From: Kibdelosporangium persicum
GTDB lineage: Bacteria; Actinomycetota; Actinomycetes; Mycobacteriales; Pseudonocardiaceae
Direction: 5' to 3'
NCBI RefSeq assembly: GCF_013280595.1
Contig: NZ_JAAATY010000004.1
Coordinates: forward strand, 163,820 to 227,819
DNA: 64,000 nucleotides
Part shown: positions 1-12,004 of the stretch, in pieces
Layout of the letters: every line of letters starts with the position of its first letter
Position numbering within the stretch: the first letter of the stretch is position 1
Made by a program: the position numbers and the translations under genes
Notes under the pieces: model-generated
The model's input: only the letters and a program-made list of their open reading frames with translations
Told to the model about the DNA's origin: nothing
The model's database searches: none

Positions 1-1050
1 GCGGTTGAACAGGTTGCCCACGCCGTTGGCCAGTTCGCTGTCCGCACGGTCGACCAGCCGCTCCTCGGTGAAGTCGGTGTCGCCCAGTTTGGCCGGTTCC
101 CGCAACAACCACCAGCGCAGCGCGTCGACGCCGTACTTGCCGACGATGTCCAAAGGGGACACCCGGAGGCCTGAGCTCTTCGAGATCTTGGCGCCGTGCG
201 ACGTCAGGTACTCGTGCACGAAGATGGTCTTCGGCAACGGCAATCCGGCCGACAGCAGCAAAGCGGGCCAGTAGACCGCGTGGAACCGGATGATTCCCTT
301 GCCGATCACGTGCACCTGCTCGCCGTCGCGCCACCACTGGCCGAACGAGTCCGCCAGTGTCGTGACGTAGTTGGCCAGCGCGTCCCACCACACGTAGATC
401 ACCTGAGACGGGTCGTCCGGCACCGGGATGCCCCAGCCGTTCGACCGGGCGGCGGGCCGGGACACGCTGATGTCCGACAGCCCTGACCGCACGAACGACA
501 GCACCTCGTTGCGCCGCGCCTCCGGCTCGATCCGGATGTCGTTCTCCAGCGCGTGCAGGACCTGGTCGGCGTACTTCGACAACCGGAAGAACCAGTTCTC
601 CTCCGTGACGACCTCGGCCTTGGTGCCGTGCTCGGGGCAGTACGGCTCGGTCACGAACGCCTCGCAGCCCGCGCAGTAATACCCGGTGTAGGACTTGCGG
701 TAGAAGTCGCCGCGCTCGGCCGAGGCACGCCACAGCTTCTCGACGCCCGCGAGGTGCCGGGGGTCGGAGCTGGTGCTGACGAAGTCGTCGTACGACAGGT
801 CCAGCGGCTCTCGTAAGGCCGCGAACCGTGCCGCGTTGCCCCGGACGAACTCGCTCACCTCGACACCGGCCGCCTTCGCGGCTGTGACGTTCTTGAAGGC
901 GTTGTCGTCCGTGCCGGTCTGGAACCTGACCTGCTCGCCGCGTAGTCGGCGATGCCTCGCGAGCACATCCGCCTGGACCAACTCCAGTGCGTACCCGATG
1001 TGGGGCTCGGCGTTGACGTACGCGATGGATGTGGCTACGTAGAAGCTCAC
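1..1050 (-). CDS. metG: methionine--tRNA ligase, 3' end cut by the window edge
   Basis: This charges tRNA-Met with methionine in the cytoplasm. The visible 350 residues begin at a GTG (1050-1048) with a GGAGGG ribosome site at about 1057-1062. The class I HIGH-type signature reads HIGYA near residue 16, a zinc-knuckle-like CAGC...CPEHG segment lies near residues 125-140, and the KMSKS loop reads KISKS near residue 300. The reading frame stays open to base 1, so the anticodon-binding C-terminus is missing only because of the window edge. The segment that is usually TGTDEHG reads TGTDDNA, which suggests the divergent second MetRS type seen in some actinomycetes rather than the housekeeping copy. 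The family call is firm; paralogue status is inference. Confidence 0.93.
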   Translation of the reverse strand, partial: MSFYVATSIAYVNAEPHIGYALELVQADVLARHRRLRGEQVRFQTGTDDNAFKNVTAAKAAGVEVSEFVRGNAARFAALREPLDLSYDDFVSTSSDPRHLAGVEKLWRASAERGDFYRKSYTGYYCAGCEAFVTEPYCPEHGTKAEVVTEENWFFRLSKYADQVLHALENDIRIEPEARRNEVLSFVRSGLSDISVSRPAARSNGWGIPVPDDPSQVIYVWWDALANYVTTLADSFGQWWRDGEQVHVIGKGIIRFHAVYWPALLLSAGLPLPKTIFVHEYLTSHGAKISKSSGLRVSPLDIVGKYGVDALRWWLLREPAKLGDTDFTEERLVDRADSELANGVGNLFNR

Positions 1051-1098
1051 TGCTGTCCCTCCTGACGACTGGACCGGCCGCCGGCGGGGACGTGGCGC

Positions 1099-1120
1099 GT
1101 ACCCGGTGACGACCGGGTAC
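1099..1120. promoter_or_regulatory. 9-bp inverted repeat between metG and fbiC
   Basis: GTACCCGGT (1099-1107) and ACCGGGTAC (1112-1120) form a perfect inverted repeat around a 4-base loop, about 50 bases upstream of the metG start and 105 bases upstream of fbiC. The genes diverge, so this is more likely a regulator site or leader hairpin than a terminator. Its function is unknown. Confidence 0.4.
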
Positions 1121-1224
1121 CTGGCGCGAATCAGTGCACGCTGACGGACCCCGGAAGGGGCCACATCATGAGCGCCACACTCTTACGCATGTCGCCATTG
1201 TACTGGTTCGCCTAGGCTAGTTCG

Positions 1225-3756
<2,532 letters not shown>

Positions 3757-3764
3757 CCCAGGTA

Positions 3765-3790
3765 CCCGCCGCGCTCCCGGGCGCGGCGGG
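3765..3790 (+). terminator. terminator hairpin after fbiC
   Basis: CCCGCCGCGC (3765-3774) pairs perfectly with GCGCGGCGGG (3781-3790) across a 6-base loop, starting 8 bases after the fbiC stop. Only a short T-containing tail (TCTTG) follows, as is usual for high-GC actinobacterial terminators. Confidence 0.75.
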
Positions 3791-3864
3791 TCTTGATCGA
3801 CACCCCGGGCCGGGTCCGTGCCCGAACGGGCGATAGCCTCCCAAACCGGTGAGTGCGGTCGTGC

Positions 3865-3893
3865 TTGACACACTCGGTAGCTTTTTCTTGGCT
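3865..3893 (+). promoter_or_regulatory. possible promoter of the small membrane protein gene
   Basis: A consensus -35 TTGACA (3865-3870) is followed 17 bases later by TTGGCT (3888-3893), a weak -10. It lies about 55 bases upstream of the GTG at 3948. The -35 is convincing; the -10 is a guess. Confidence 0.4.
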
Positions 3894-3947
3894 CGTTGGA
3901 CAACCGTGTCCCTCGTCCGGGGGATTTGTGTCGCAGGAGGCGAACCA

Positions 3948-4298
3948 GTGCGTGACCGGGTGGCAAGGACCCGTTCCCTGGTGACTGTGTCTTTCGTGGC
4001 TCTGTTCATGGTCGCGTCCGCCGGGGCGGCATTCGCCCAGGACGGCGCCGGGGCCGGCGTCCCGTTCAACTTCGGCGGCCCGCTGGGCATCGGCGTCGCC
4101 GCGGTCGGCCTGACCGGCATGGTGCTCGGCATCTGGCGCTTCTTCCGCAAGCTGGCGAAGGACAAGGCCGCGGCGGCCGAAGCACCCACCGCCGTGCAGC
4201 CCGTCGCCATGGCCGACCCGGAGCCCGCCCCAGCCTCAGCGTCCACCCCGGCCCCCGCCCCCGCACCGGCCCCAGCGCCTCAGCCCGCGACTCCCTGA
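3948..4298 (+). CDS. small membrane protein with Pro/Ala-rich tail
   Basis: This is a 116-residue protein not assigned to a named family. The GTG at 3948 is chosen because AGGAGG lies 7 bases upstream. An Arg-rich N-terminus is followed by a hydrophobic stretch ending in AFAQ, consistent with a signal peptide or anchor, then a Gly-rich segment and a second membrane segment (about residues 45-65). A basic/Ala linker comes next. The last 40 residues are mostly Pro and Ala (PAPAPAPAP type), which would extend as a flexible arm. It sits alone between fbiC and trpS and is followed by a palindromic repeat that could end its transcript. Its role is unknown. Confidence 0.65.
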   Translation: MRDRVARTRSLVTVSFVALFMVASAGAAFAQDGAGAGVPFNFGGPLGIGVAAVGLTGMVLGIWRFFRKLAKDKAAAAEAPTAVQPVAMADPEPAPASASTPAPAPAPAPAPQPATP

Positions 4299-4315
4299 CG
4301 TTTCCCCAGCGTGCG

Positions 4316-4363
4316 CCTCGTGAGTGTTTATCCGGGTTAGAACACCGATAACCACTCACGAGG
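4316..4363. repeat. dispersed palindrome family, copy 1
   Basis: CCTCGTGAGTG (4316-4326) and CACTCACGAGG (4353-4363) are perfect inverted arms. The inner TTTATC/GATAAC pairing extends them to about 17 bp with one mismatch. It starts 18 bases after the upstream stop codon. Three related copies lie at 20633, 31107 and 45608. It probably works as an intergenic terminator-like hairpin. Confidence 0.85.
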
Positions 4364-4383
4364 GGGGAGCTGGGGGTGAATAG

Positions 4384-5400
<1,017 letters not shown>

Positions 5401-5444
5401 CGTTTCGTCATGCGGATGCCCGCGTGCCGACCTAGCGTCGACAC

Positions 5445-6422
5445 GTGGGCAAACTGGACGACTACCGAGCCAGGTGGCGGTGGCTCGACCACCTGGTCCG
5501 GGCGAAAGATGCCTTCTCCGAGCGCTACGGCAACCAGTTCGCCGCGGCCATCACCTACTTCAGCGTGCTGTCGCTGTTCCCGCTGCTGATGATCGCGTTC
5601 GCGGTGGCCGGGTTCATCCTCGCCGCCCAGCCGGAGCTGCTCCAGCAGCTCAAGGACGGCATCAGCAAGGCCGTCCCCGGCAACCTCGGCGGCACGATCA
5701 ACGAAGTGGTCACGACCGCGCTCGCGTCCAAGGGCACGGTCGGGATCCTCGGCCTGCTGGCCGCGTTGTACTCCGGCATCGGCTGGATGACCAACCTGCG
5801 GGACGCGCTGACCGCGCAGTGGGGGCACGAACGCAGGCAGTTGCCGCTGGTGTCCACCACCCTCAAGGACTTCGTCGCCCTGCTCGGCCTCGGCCTCGCC
5901 CTGGTCGTCTCGTTCGGCCTCACCGCGGCGGGCACCGGCCTGGGCAACGTGTTGCTGCGGCTCGTCGGCCTCGAAGACGTGGGCTGGGCCCGTTTCCTGC
6001 TGTTCCTGGCCGCTCTGGTGCTGTCGGTGGTCGCGAACTGGCTGGTGTTCATCTGGGTGCTCACCCGGCTGCCGCGCGAGAAGGTCGACGTCCGCAGCGC
6101 GGTCAAGGGCGCGCTGGCCGCCGCGATCGGCTTCGAGATCCTCAAGCAGCTCGGCGCGATCTACCTGACCGCGGTCACCAGCTCACCGACCGGCGCGCTG
6201 TTCGGGCCGGTGATCGGTCTGCTCGTGTTCGCCAACCTGGTGGCGCGCTTCCTGCTGTTCATCACCGCGTGGACGGCGACGGCTAGTCCTCCCGGAACAA
6301 CGGGTCGATCCGGTCAAGCTGAACCGTCTGCTCAGGATCTGTCTCCCGTCGAGGCCCGGCGGGTAGAGCCGGACGGGCGTAGCGCCGCCGAATCCGCCAG
6401 ACCAGGAAACCGAGGATCGTGA
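5445..6422 (+). CDS. YihY/BrkB-family inner-membrane protein
   Basis: This 325-residue protein of the YihY/virulence factor BrkB family has about six membrane segments. The N-terminus (YRARWRWLDHLVRAKDAF, then ITYFSVLSLFPLLM near residues 40-60) is characteristic of the family; the biochemical function is not settled. The GTG start at 5445 lies 44 bases after trpS. The last 46 codons overlap the convergent dac gene by 140 bases. This tail (Pro, Ser and Arg rich, no membrane segment) looks like readthrough into antisense sequence rather than a conserved domain, so an ancestral stop codon near 6280 was probably lost. Confidence 0.88.
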   Translation: MGKLDDYRARWRWLDHLVRAKDAFSERYGNQFAAAITYFSVLSLFPLLMIAFAVAGFILAAQPELLQQLKDGISKAVPGNLGGTINEVVTTALASKGTVGILGLLAALYSGIGWMTNLRDALTAQWGHERRQLPLVSTTLKDFVALLGLGLALVVSFGLTAAGTGLGNVLLRLVGLEDVGWARFLLFLAALVLSVVANWLVFIWVLTRLPREKVDVRSAVKGALAAAIGFEILKQLGAIYLTAVTSSPTGALFGPVIGLLVFANLVARFLLFITAWTATASPPGTTGRSGQAEPSAQDLSPVEARRVEPDGRSAAESARPGNRGS

Positions 6423-7590
6423 CACCGGAGATCGACATCGCGGCCGTGGGCAGCACCCCTGACGTGTTGTCGATCGGACCGGCGCTGGTGCCCGTGCCCG
6501 ACACTCCGCCGTTCGCCAGTGCACCTTCCGACTCGGCCGGGCTCGGCGTCCGCTGAGGCGGCGTGTTCAGCGTGCCGACGGGCTCGGCATTCCTGCCCAC
6601 CGCGGCAAAGCCCCACGTCAGCAGTTTTGATGCCTGGTCGGTGATGCGGACCGGCTGCTGCTCGCCGCGCAGCAGCACGACCACGAGCCTGCGGCCCTTC
6701 TGCTCGGCGCCGCCGAGGTACGTGTGGCGTGCGTCGTCGGTGAAACCCGTTTTGCCGCCGAGGAATCCCTGGTACCTGCCGAGCAGGCGGTTGTCGTTGT
6801 TGACTTTGAAGCCCGCCTTGGTGCCGTAGCCCGGCCAGTCGATCTGCTTGGTGGCGACCGCCTTGCCGAACTCCGGGTTCTTCATCGCCTCGCGGTAGAA
6901 CAGCGCCATGTCGTAGGCCGACGTCATCATCCCCGGCCCGTCCAGGCCGGACGGCGTGGCGACCTGGGTGTCCTGGGCACCCAGTTTCCTGGCGATGGCG
7001 TTCATCTTCCGCACCGTCTGCTCGACACCGCCGAGCTGCACGGCCAACGCGTGCGCGGCGTCGTTGGCGGAATGCATCAGCAGCGCCAGGAACAGCTGGT
7101 TGACGGTGTACTGCCCGCCCGGGCCCATGCCGACCTTGGTGCCCTGCTGGTTGGCGTCCTGCTGGGTGCCGGTGACGACCTTCGACATGTCCAACTCGTC
7201 CAGCACCGCCATGGCGAGCAGCACCTTGACCAGCGAGGCCGGCCGCTGCCGCCCGTGCGGGTCCTTCGCTCCGACCACGTCACCGGTCGTCAGGTCGGCC
7301 ACGATCCACGACGCGGTGGTCACGTCCGCGGGCGGTGCGGCGGCCCCGGACGGCACCACGACGCCGCATTCGCCCATCCGCGGCCCGCCGGACGGCTTCT
7401 CCGGCACCGGAACCGGGCTCGGCGAAGGCTGGCCCGGCGGCGGGTTCTCCGAGGTGTCCACCGGAGGCGGCGGAGCAGTCTTGTTCGGGCACGAGTCGTT
7501 CGGCTGCGCCGCCGCCGTCAGGCTCGCGGACGCGAACAGGCACAGCGCGGCGAGCAGAACGGCGACCAGTCGCCGGGACGTCAGGACCAC
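6283..7590 (-). CDS. dacB: D-alanyl-D-alanine carboxypeptidase (low-mass PBP, S11 type)
   Basis: This exported enzyme trims the terminal D-Ala from peptidoglycan stem peptides. It starts at GTG 7590 with a signal peptide (hydrophobic residues 8-27, TAAAQ), a Pro-rich linker (residues 38-68), then the transpeptidase-like domain. All active-site motifs are present: Ser119-Leu-Val-Lys122, Ser174-Ala-Asn176 and Lys280-Thr-Gly282. A C-terminal membrane segment (about residues 385-405) is followed by a short basic and then acidic cytoplasmic tail. It lies 33 bases downstream of a close paralogue whose motifs are all mutated, so the two probably form one transcript. The family call is firm; the symbol follows the mycobacterial homologue by synteny. 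Confidence 0.93.
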   Translation of the reverse strand: MVLTSRRLVAVLLAALCLFASASLTAAAQPNDSCPNKTAPPPPVDTSENPPPGQPSPSPVPVPEKPSGGPRMGECGVVVPSGAAAPPADVTTASWIVADLTTGDVVGAKDPHGRQRPASLVKVLLAMAVLDELDMSKVVTGTQQDANQQGTKVGMGPGGQYTVNQLFLALLMHSANDAAHALAVQLGGVEQTVRKMNAIARKLGAQDTQVATPSGLDGPGMMTSAYDMALFYREAMKNPEFGKAVATKQIDWPGYGTKAGFKVNNDNRLLGRYQGFLGGKTGFTDDARHTYLGGAEQKGRRLVVVLLRGEQQPVRITDQASKLLTWGFAAVGRNAEPVGTLNTPPQRTPSPAESEGALANGGVSGTGTSAGPIDNTSGVLPTAAMSISGVTILGFLVWRIRRRYARPALPAGPRRETDPEQTVQLDRIDPLFRED

Positions 7591-7623
7591 AGCCTCAGGT
7601 TAGGGCGTGACACCGACGTCAAG

Positions 7624-8979
7624 TCACCGGCCCTGTGCCCGTAACCGCTTGGCACGAGCCATCTTGCGCTTGGCGGTCATCAGCAGGGCGATCAGCACGA
7701 CCACACCGGCGAGGATGGTGATCGGCAGGCCGAACGTGCCGAACGCGGAGCGGTGCACCGAGTTGGAGCCGGCCAGGCTGGTCGTTTCCTTCTCGTCGCT
7801 GGTCGGGGTGCCCGCGTCGCGGTTGGGTCGCGTCGGCTGGTCGGTCGCGCCCGCGAGTTTCCCGATCGGCTGGACACGGGCCCCGGCGAGCTTGAAACCG
7901 TAGTCCAGCAACGATTCCGCCTGCTCGAACGGCTGCCGGTCGGAGCGCATGACCGTGACGATCAGGTGCCTGCCGTCCCGTTCGGCGCTGCCGACGAAGA
8001 CGTTCTTGGCCGCGTTGGTGGTGCCTGCCTTGCCACCCGTCGTGCCCTTGTACGTGTTCAGCAGCGCGTTGTCGTTGTTCCGGGTGATCGTGGTGTTCCG
8101 GTTGCCCTGCGGCTTGATCTGCACCCGCTTCGACCCGGTCGCCTCGGCGAACTCGGGCAGCCGCATCGCCTCGCGGTAGATCAGCGCGGTGTCGAACGCC
8201 GAGGTGCTCTGCCCGGGCACGTCGTTTCCGTTCGGGTTGACCACCCGGGTGTCGAGCGCCTTGAGCTCACGGGCCAGCGCGTTCATCTTCTGGGCCGCTT
8301 CGTCGGTGCCGCCGAGTTCACGGGCCAGCGCGTTGGCCGCGTCGGCCGCGGGCATCACGATCAGCGCGCGGATCAGGTCGCCGGCCAGGTACTTGCCGTC
8401 GGCGATGATGCCGACCTTGGTGCCCAGCTGCCGGGTGTCCTCCCGGGTGCCGACGATGACCTTGTCCAGCGGGATTTCCTTGAGCGCGACCATGGCCAGC
8501 AGGATCTTGACCGTGCCGGCCGGGCGCTGCCGGGCATGCGGTGCATAACTGGCGAGCACGTCACCGCTCGCCTGGTCGGCGATCAGCCACGAATCGGCCG
8601 TCAGCCCGTCCGGCGGCAGGGTGGCGTTCGGCGGCAGGACGACACCGCAGTCGCCCATCCGCGGGCCGCCGACCGGCTCCTCCGGCAGGTCCAGCGGCGG
8701 CAGCTGGTCGCCGTTGCCCTCGTTGGCGGGCGGCGGCACGGCCTTCGCCGTGCAGCCCGCGGCCGCGGCGCCGTCGGACGGCCTGCTCGAGGTCGTGCTG
8801 GACCCCGGCGTCTTGGCGGACGTCGAGTTCTTGGGGGAGGTGGCCGTCGAACCTCGCGACGGGCTGCTCGGCGAGGTCGGTTGGGCGTTCGCCACCGGCA
8901 GGGCGGCGAACGTGACGGCAGCGGCGATGCTGAGACTCAGGTTCAGTACGCGGGCCAGTTGCCGAGCTCGTTCAGGCAC
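7624..8979 (-). CDS. D-Ala-D-Ala carboxypeptidase-like protein with no catalytic residues
   Basis: This is a 451-residue paralogue of the downstream dac gene with the same layout: signal peptide (residues 10-33), Ser/Thr/Pro-rich linker (35-70), PBP-like domain, C-terminal membrane segment and a basic tail. The shared GGPRMGxCGVV block confirms homology. However, the nucleophile motif SLVK reads Gly155-Thr-Val-Lys158, SAN reads Ala211-Ala-Asp213, and KTG reads Lys317-Ala-Gly319. With the serine absent the protein cannot acylate, so it should be a pseudoenzyme, perhaps a binding or scaffolding partner of the active copy. The frame is intact with no stops or shifts, arguing for selection rather than decay. 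It is the first gene of the pair. Confidence 0.9.
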   Translation of the reverse strand: MPERARQLARVLNLSLSIAAAVTFAALPVANAQPTSPSSPSRGSTATSPKNSTSAKTPGSSTTSSRPSDGAAAAGCTAKAVPPPANEGNGDQLPPLDLPEEPVGGPRMGDCGVVLPPNATLPPDGLTADSWLIADQASGDVLASYAPHARQRPAGTVKILLAMVALKEIPLDKVIVGTREDTRQLGTKVGIIADGKYLAGDLIRALIVMPAADAANALARELGGTDEAAQKMNALARELKALDTRVVNPNGNDVPGQSTSAFDTALIYREAMRLPEFAEATGSKRVQIKPQGNRNTTITRNNDNALLNTYKGTTGGKAGTTNAAKNVFVGSAERDGRHLIVTVMRSDRQPFEQAESLLDYGFKLAGARVQPIGKLAGATDQPTRPNRDAGTPTSDEKETTSLAGSNSVHRSAFGTFGLPITILAGVVVLIALLMTAKRKMARAKRLRAQGR

Positions 8980-9127
8980 ACCTGCAGGCTAGTCACTCGA
9001 TCGTGATGTCGGTTGACGGGGCCGTGGTTCCGGTCCGGTTCCAGGCCCCGCGCTGTCGCGTTCGGCGATGGGCGAATAATGCCGTTCCGGCTGTTTCGCA
9101 CCGCTTTCCACCGCGAGGGAGAAGTCC

Positions 9128-9475
9128 GTGGAGTTCGTCAGGCACCTGCTCGTGTTCCTGCACCTGCTCGGTATGGCGATGTTGGTCGGCACGCTGATGC
9201 TGCAGCTCAAGGCCGGCAAGGAGGCGCCGGTGAACAAGGGCTGGCTGCACGGTGCCGGCGTGCAGCTCGTCACCGGTCTGGCGTTGATGCTGCTCGCGCC
9301 GCTGACCAACCAGGACTACAACCACATGAAGCTGGGCATCAAGCTGCTCGTGCTCGTGGTGATCGGCGTGCTGGCGGTGCTCTACGTGACCAAGGACAAG
9401 GCGCCGAAGTGGTTCAGCCCGACGCTCGGTGGCCTGGTCGTGTTGAACGTGGGACTGGCGGTGTTCTGGGCCTGA
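9128..9475 (+). CDS. small four-helix membrane protein
   Basis: This 115-residue protein is almost entirely hydrophobic, with four predicted membrane helices (about residues 3-25, 40-58, 68-88 and 95-114) separated by short charged loops such as KAGKEAP and TKDKAPKW. The GTG start at 9128 follows GGAG at 9118-9121. It is divergent from the pseudo-carboxypeptidase gene and stands alone. Homologues are annotated only as hypothetical or integral membrane proteins as far as I recall, and no function can be offered. Confidence 0.8.
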   Translation: MEFVRHLLVFLHLLGMAMLVGTLMLQLKAGKEAPVNKGWLHGAGVQLVTGLALMLLAPLTNQDYNHMKLGIKLLVLVVIGVLAVLYVTKDKAPKWFSPTLGGLVVLNVGLAVFWA

Positions 9476-9532
9476 TCGGGTGGGACCAGGCCATATGAAC
9501 TCATAGCGTTAACCCTACGTATGGCGTATTTC

Positions 9533-9544
9533 ACTCAAATGAGT
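9533..9544. promoter_or_regulatory. short palindrome in the AT-rich region before the M6 protease
   Basis: ACTCA-AA-TGAGT lies in an unusually AT-rich stretch (about 9500-9560) some 75 bases upstream of the protease start. It has the size and symmetry of a dimeric regulator half-site pair. No regulator can be named. Confidence 0.35.
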
Positions 9545-9575
9545 TAGTTCGTACTGTCGGCCCGGTCATCTGTGG

Positions 9576-9597
9576 CCGGAGAGCGTGCACTCTCCGG
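9576..9597 (+). promoter_or_regulatory. hairpin in the M6 protease leader
   Basis: CCGGAGAG (9576-9583) pairs perfectly with CTCTCCGG (9590-9597) across a 6-base loop and ends 12 bases before the GGGAGGG ribosome site. It may protect the transcript or control translation. Confidence 0.5.
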
Positions 9598-9619
9598 CGT
9601 TCAGTGCACGGGAGGGCAA

Positions 9620-12004
9620 GTGCATCGAAGAACTTCCACCGGCCTGGCGCTGCTGGCGCTGGCCGGCCTGGGCGTCAGCTCCTTATCCGCGCCGGCGGTC
9701 GCCGCGCCCATCGCGGCGGCGCCTGGCGTCGAGTACAGGTCAGGCGACGGCCACGACCTACCGAACAAGTACGAGGAGAAGCGCCGCGCGCTGCGCCAGG
9801 AGGCACTCGCCGAAGTGCTGTCCGGCGAGGCCACGGTGGAGAAGCGGGGCGCGAGCACGGTCGCCAAGGTCGGCGACAAGCCCGCCGACGCCAGCCGTGG
9901 CGGCGGCCGGGACCAGCGCGTCGACCAGTACGTCGAGCTCGGCAGGGAGAAGACCGACAAGATCTTCGTGGTCCTCGCCGAGTTCGGCAACCAGCGCGAC
10001 CCGCGCTACCCCGACGTCGACACCGCGCCGGCGATCCCCGGCCCGACCAAGTTCGACGGCCCGCTGCACAACGAGATCCCGGCGCCCAACCGCGCCGTCG
10101 ACAACAGCACGATCTGGCAGCCGGACTACTCCCGTGAGCACTTCCAGCAGCTGTACTTCGGCGAGGGGCCCGGCGTCGAGTCGCTGAAGACCTTCTACGA
10201 GAAGCAGTCCTCCGGCCGGTACTCGGTCGACGGCATGGTGACCGACTGGGTCAAGGTCGACCACAACGAGGCCAGGTACGGCCGGTCCAACGGCTTCCCC
10301 TGCGCGGGCAACGTCTGCAACAACACCTGGGACCTGATCCGTGACTCGGTGAACCGGTGGGTCGAGAACCGGGTCGCGGCCGGGGCGACGGTCGAGCAGA
10401 TCCGTGAGGAGCTCAAGCCGTACGACACGTGGGACCGCTACGACCACGACAGCGACGGCGACTTCAACGAGCCGGACGGCTACCTCGACCACTTCCAGAT
10501 CGTGCACTCGGGCGGCGACCAGGCCGACGGTGACCCGATCCAGGGTGAGGACGCGATCTGGAGCCACCGCTGGTACGCGTACGACAACTCGCCGGAAGGC
10601 CCCGCGGGCAACAAGCGCGGCGGTACCCAGATCGGCTCGACCGGCCTGTGGGTCGGCGACTACACGATCCAGCCGGAGAACGGCGGCCTCGGCGTGTTCG
10701 CGCACGAGTACGGCCATGACCTCGGCCTGCCCGACCACTACGACACCGAGGGGCCCGGTGGCGCGCAGGAGAACGGCGTCAACTGGTGGTCGCTGATGGG
10801 TCAGAGCCGCGTGTCGGCGCCGGGTGAGGCGATCGGTACACGTGCGGCCGACCTGTCCGCGTGGGACAAGTTGCAGCTGGGCTGGCTGGACTACGAAGTC
10901 GTTGTGGCGGGCCAGGACCGGCGGCTTGAACTCGGTCCGCACGAGTACAACACGGACAAGGCGCAAGGCGTTGTCGTCGTGTTGCCGGACAAGCAGAAGA
11001 CGTTCGAGTACGGCAAGCCCTTCGCCGGTACGAAGATGTACTGGAGCGGCAAGGGCGACGACCTCGACCACTCCCTCGTCCGGGATGTCGACCTGACGGG
11101 CAAGACGTCGGCTTCGCTGAACCTCAAGGCGCGCTACGCCATCGAGGCGGACTTCGACTACCTGTACGTGCAGGCGTCGACCGACGGCGGCACGACGTGG
11201 ACCTCGTTGGACGGCACCGTCAACGGCGCCGCGTTCCCGAAGGACGGCGCCAACGCCCCGGCGCTGACCGGCACGCAGGCCGACTGGGCCGACGTGGCCG
11301 TGCCGCTGAACTCGTTGGCAGGCAAGCAGGCCAAGCTCCGGTTCCGCTACGTGACTGACGGTGGCGTGGCACCGAACGGCTTCTTCGCCGACGACATCCG
11401 GATCACCGCGGACGGCGCGGTCGTGGCTGAGGACGGCGCCGAAGGCACGCCCGCGGGCTGGACTCCCAACGGGTTCAAGACCACCACCGGCACGGAAACG
11501 GCGGCGTACGACCACTTCTACATCGCCACCAACCGCACGTACGCGTCCTTTGACCAGTACATGCGGACCGGGCCGTACAACTTCGGCTTCCCGGACCGGC
11601 CGGACTACGTGGAGCACTTCCCGTACCAGGACGGCCTGTTGGTGTCCTATTGGGACACTTCGCAGCCGGACAACAACACCAGCGTCCACCCGGGCGAGGG
11701 CCTGATCCTGCCGGTCGACGCGAACCCCGAGCCGATCTACAACCTGCAGGGCCAGCCGTGGCGGCCGCGCATCGCCGGCTACGACGCGCCGTTCTCGCTG
11801 CAGAAGTCGGACTCGTTCACGCTGCACGCGGCGGGCAGGCCGAGCTACGTCCGTGGCAAGGCCGCACAACCGCTGTTCGACGACACCAAGCCGTACTGGT
11901 CGGCAGACCAGCCGACCGCGGGCGTGAAGCTGCCCGCGGCCGGGGTGAAGATCCGCGTGCTGAAGCAGGAGGGCACGGCGATGACGGTGCACGTCTCCAA
12001 GTAA
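9620..12004 (+). CDS. secreted M6-family (immune inhibitor A type) metalloprotease
   Basis: This is a zinc endopeptidase exported to the medium. GTG 9620 is chosen because GGGAGGG (9610-9616) lies directly upstream and because it starts a clean signal peptide (HRRTSTGLALLALAGLG... ending AVAAP). A propeptide-like charged segment (residues 35-110) precedes the catalytic domain. The zinc motif is His362-Glu363-Tyr-Gly-His366, followed by DLGLPDHYD with the expected third ligand. Typical M6 sequences surround it (IWSHRW, WWSLMGQSR). The C-terminal half (from about residue 470) holds an immune-reactive-type beta-sandwich region. Total length 794 residues is normal. The gene is transcribed alone from an AT-rich promoter region. 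Confidence 0.93.
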   Translation: MHRRTSTGLALLALAGLGVSSLSAPAVAAPIAAAPGVEYRSGDGHDLPNKYEEKRRALRQEALAEVLSGEATVEKRGASTVAKVGDKPADASRGGGRDQRVDQYVELGREKTDKIFVVLAEFGNQRDPRYPDVDTAPAIPGPTKFDGPLHNEIPAPNRAVDNSTIWQPDYSREHFQQLYFGEGPGVESLKTFYEKQSSGRYSVDGMVTDWVKVDHNEARYGRSNGFPCAGNVCNNTWDLIRDSVNRWVENRVAAGATVEQIREELKPYDTWDRYDHDSDGDFNEPDGYLDHFQIVHSGGDQADGDPIQGEDAIWSHRWYAYDNSPEGPAGNKRGGTQIGSTGLWVGDYTIQPENGGLGVFAHEYGHDLGLPDHYDTEGPGGAQENGVNWWSLMGQSRVSAPGEAIGTRAADLSAWDKLQLGWLDYEVVVAGQDRRLELGPHEYNTDKAQGVVVVLPDKQKTFEYGKPFAGTKMYWSGKGDDLDHSLVRDVDLTGKTSASLNLKARYAIEADFDYLYVQASTDGGTTWTSLDGTVNGAAFPKDGANAPALTGTQADWADVAVPLNSLAGKQAKLRFRYVTDGGVAPNGFFADDIRITADGAVVAEDGAEGTPAGWTPNGFKTTTGTETAAYDHFYIATNRTYASFDQYMRTGPYNFGFPDRPDYVEHFPYQDGLLVSYWDTSQPDNNTSVHPGEGLILPVDANPEPIYNLQGQPWRPRIAGYDAPFSLQKSDSFTLHAAGRPSYVRGKAAQPLFDDTKPYWSADQPTAGVKLPAAGVKIRVLKQEGTAMTVHVSK

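Noticed and set aside
1081-1130. T-box or riboswitch leader upstream of metG
   Set aside because: Only one short dyad is visible and no T-box core or specifier loop could be found.
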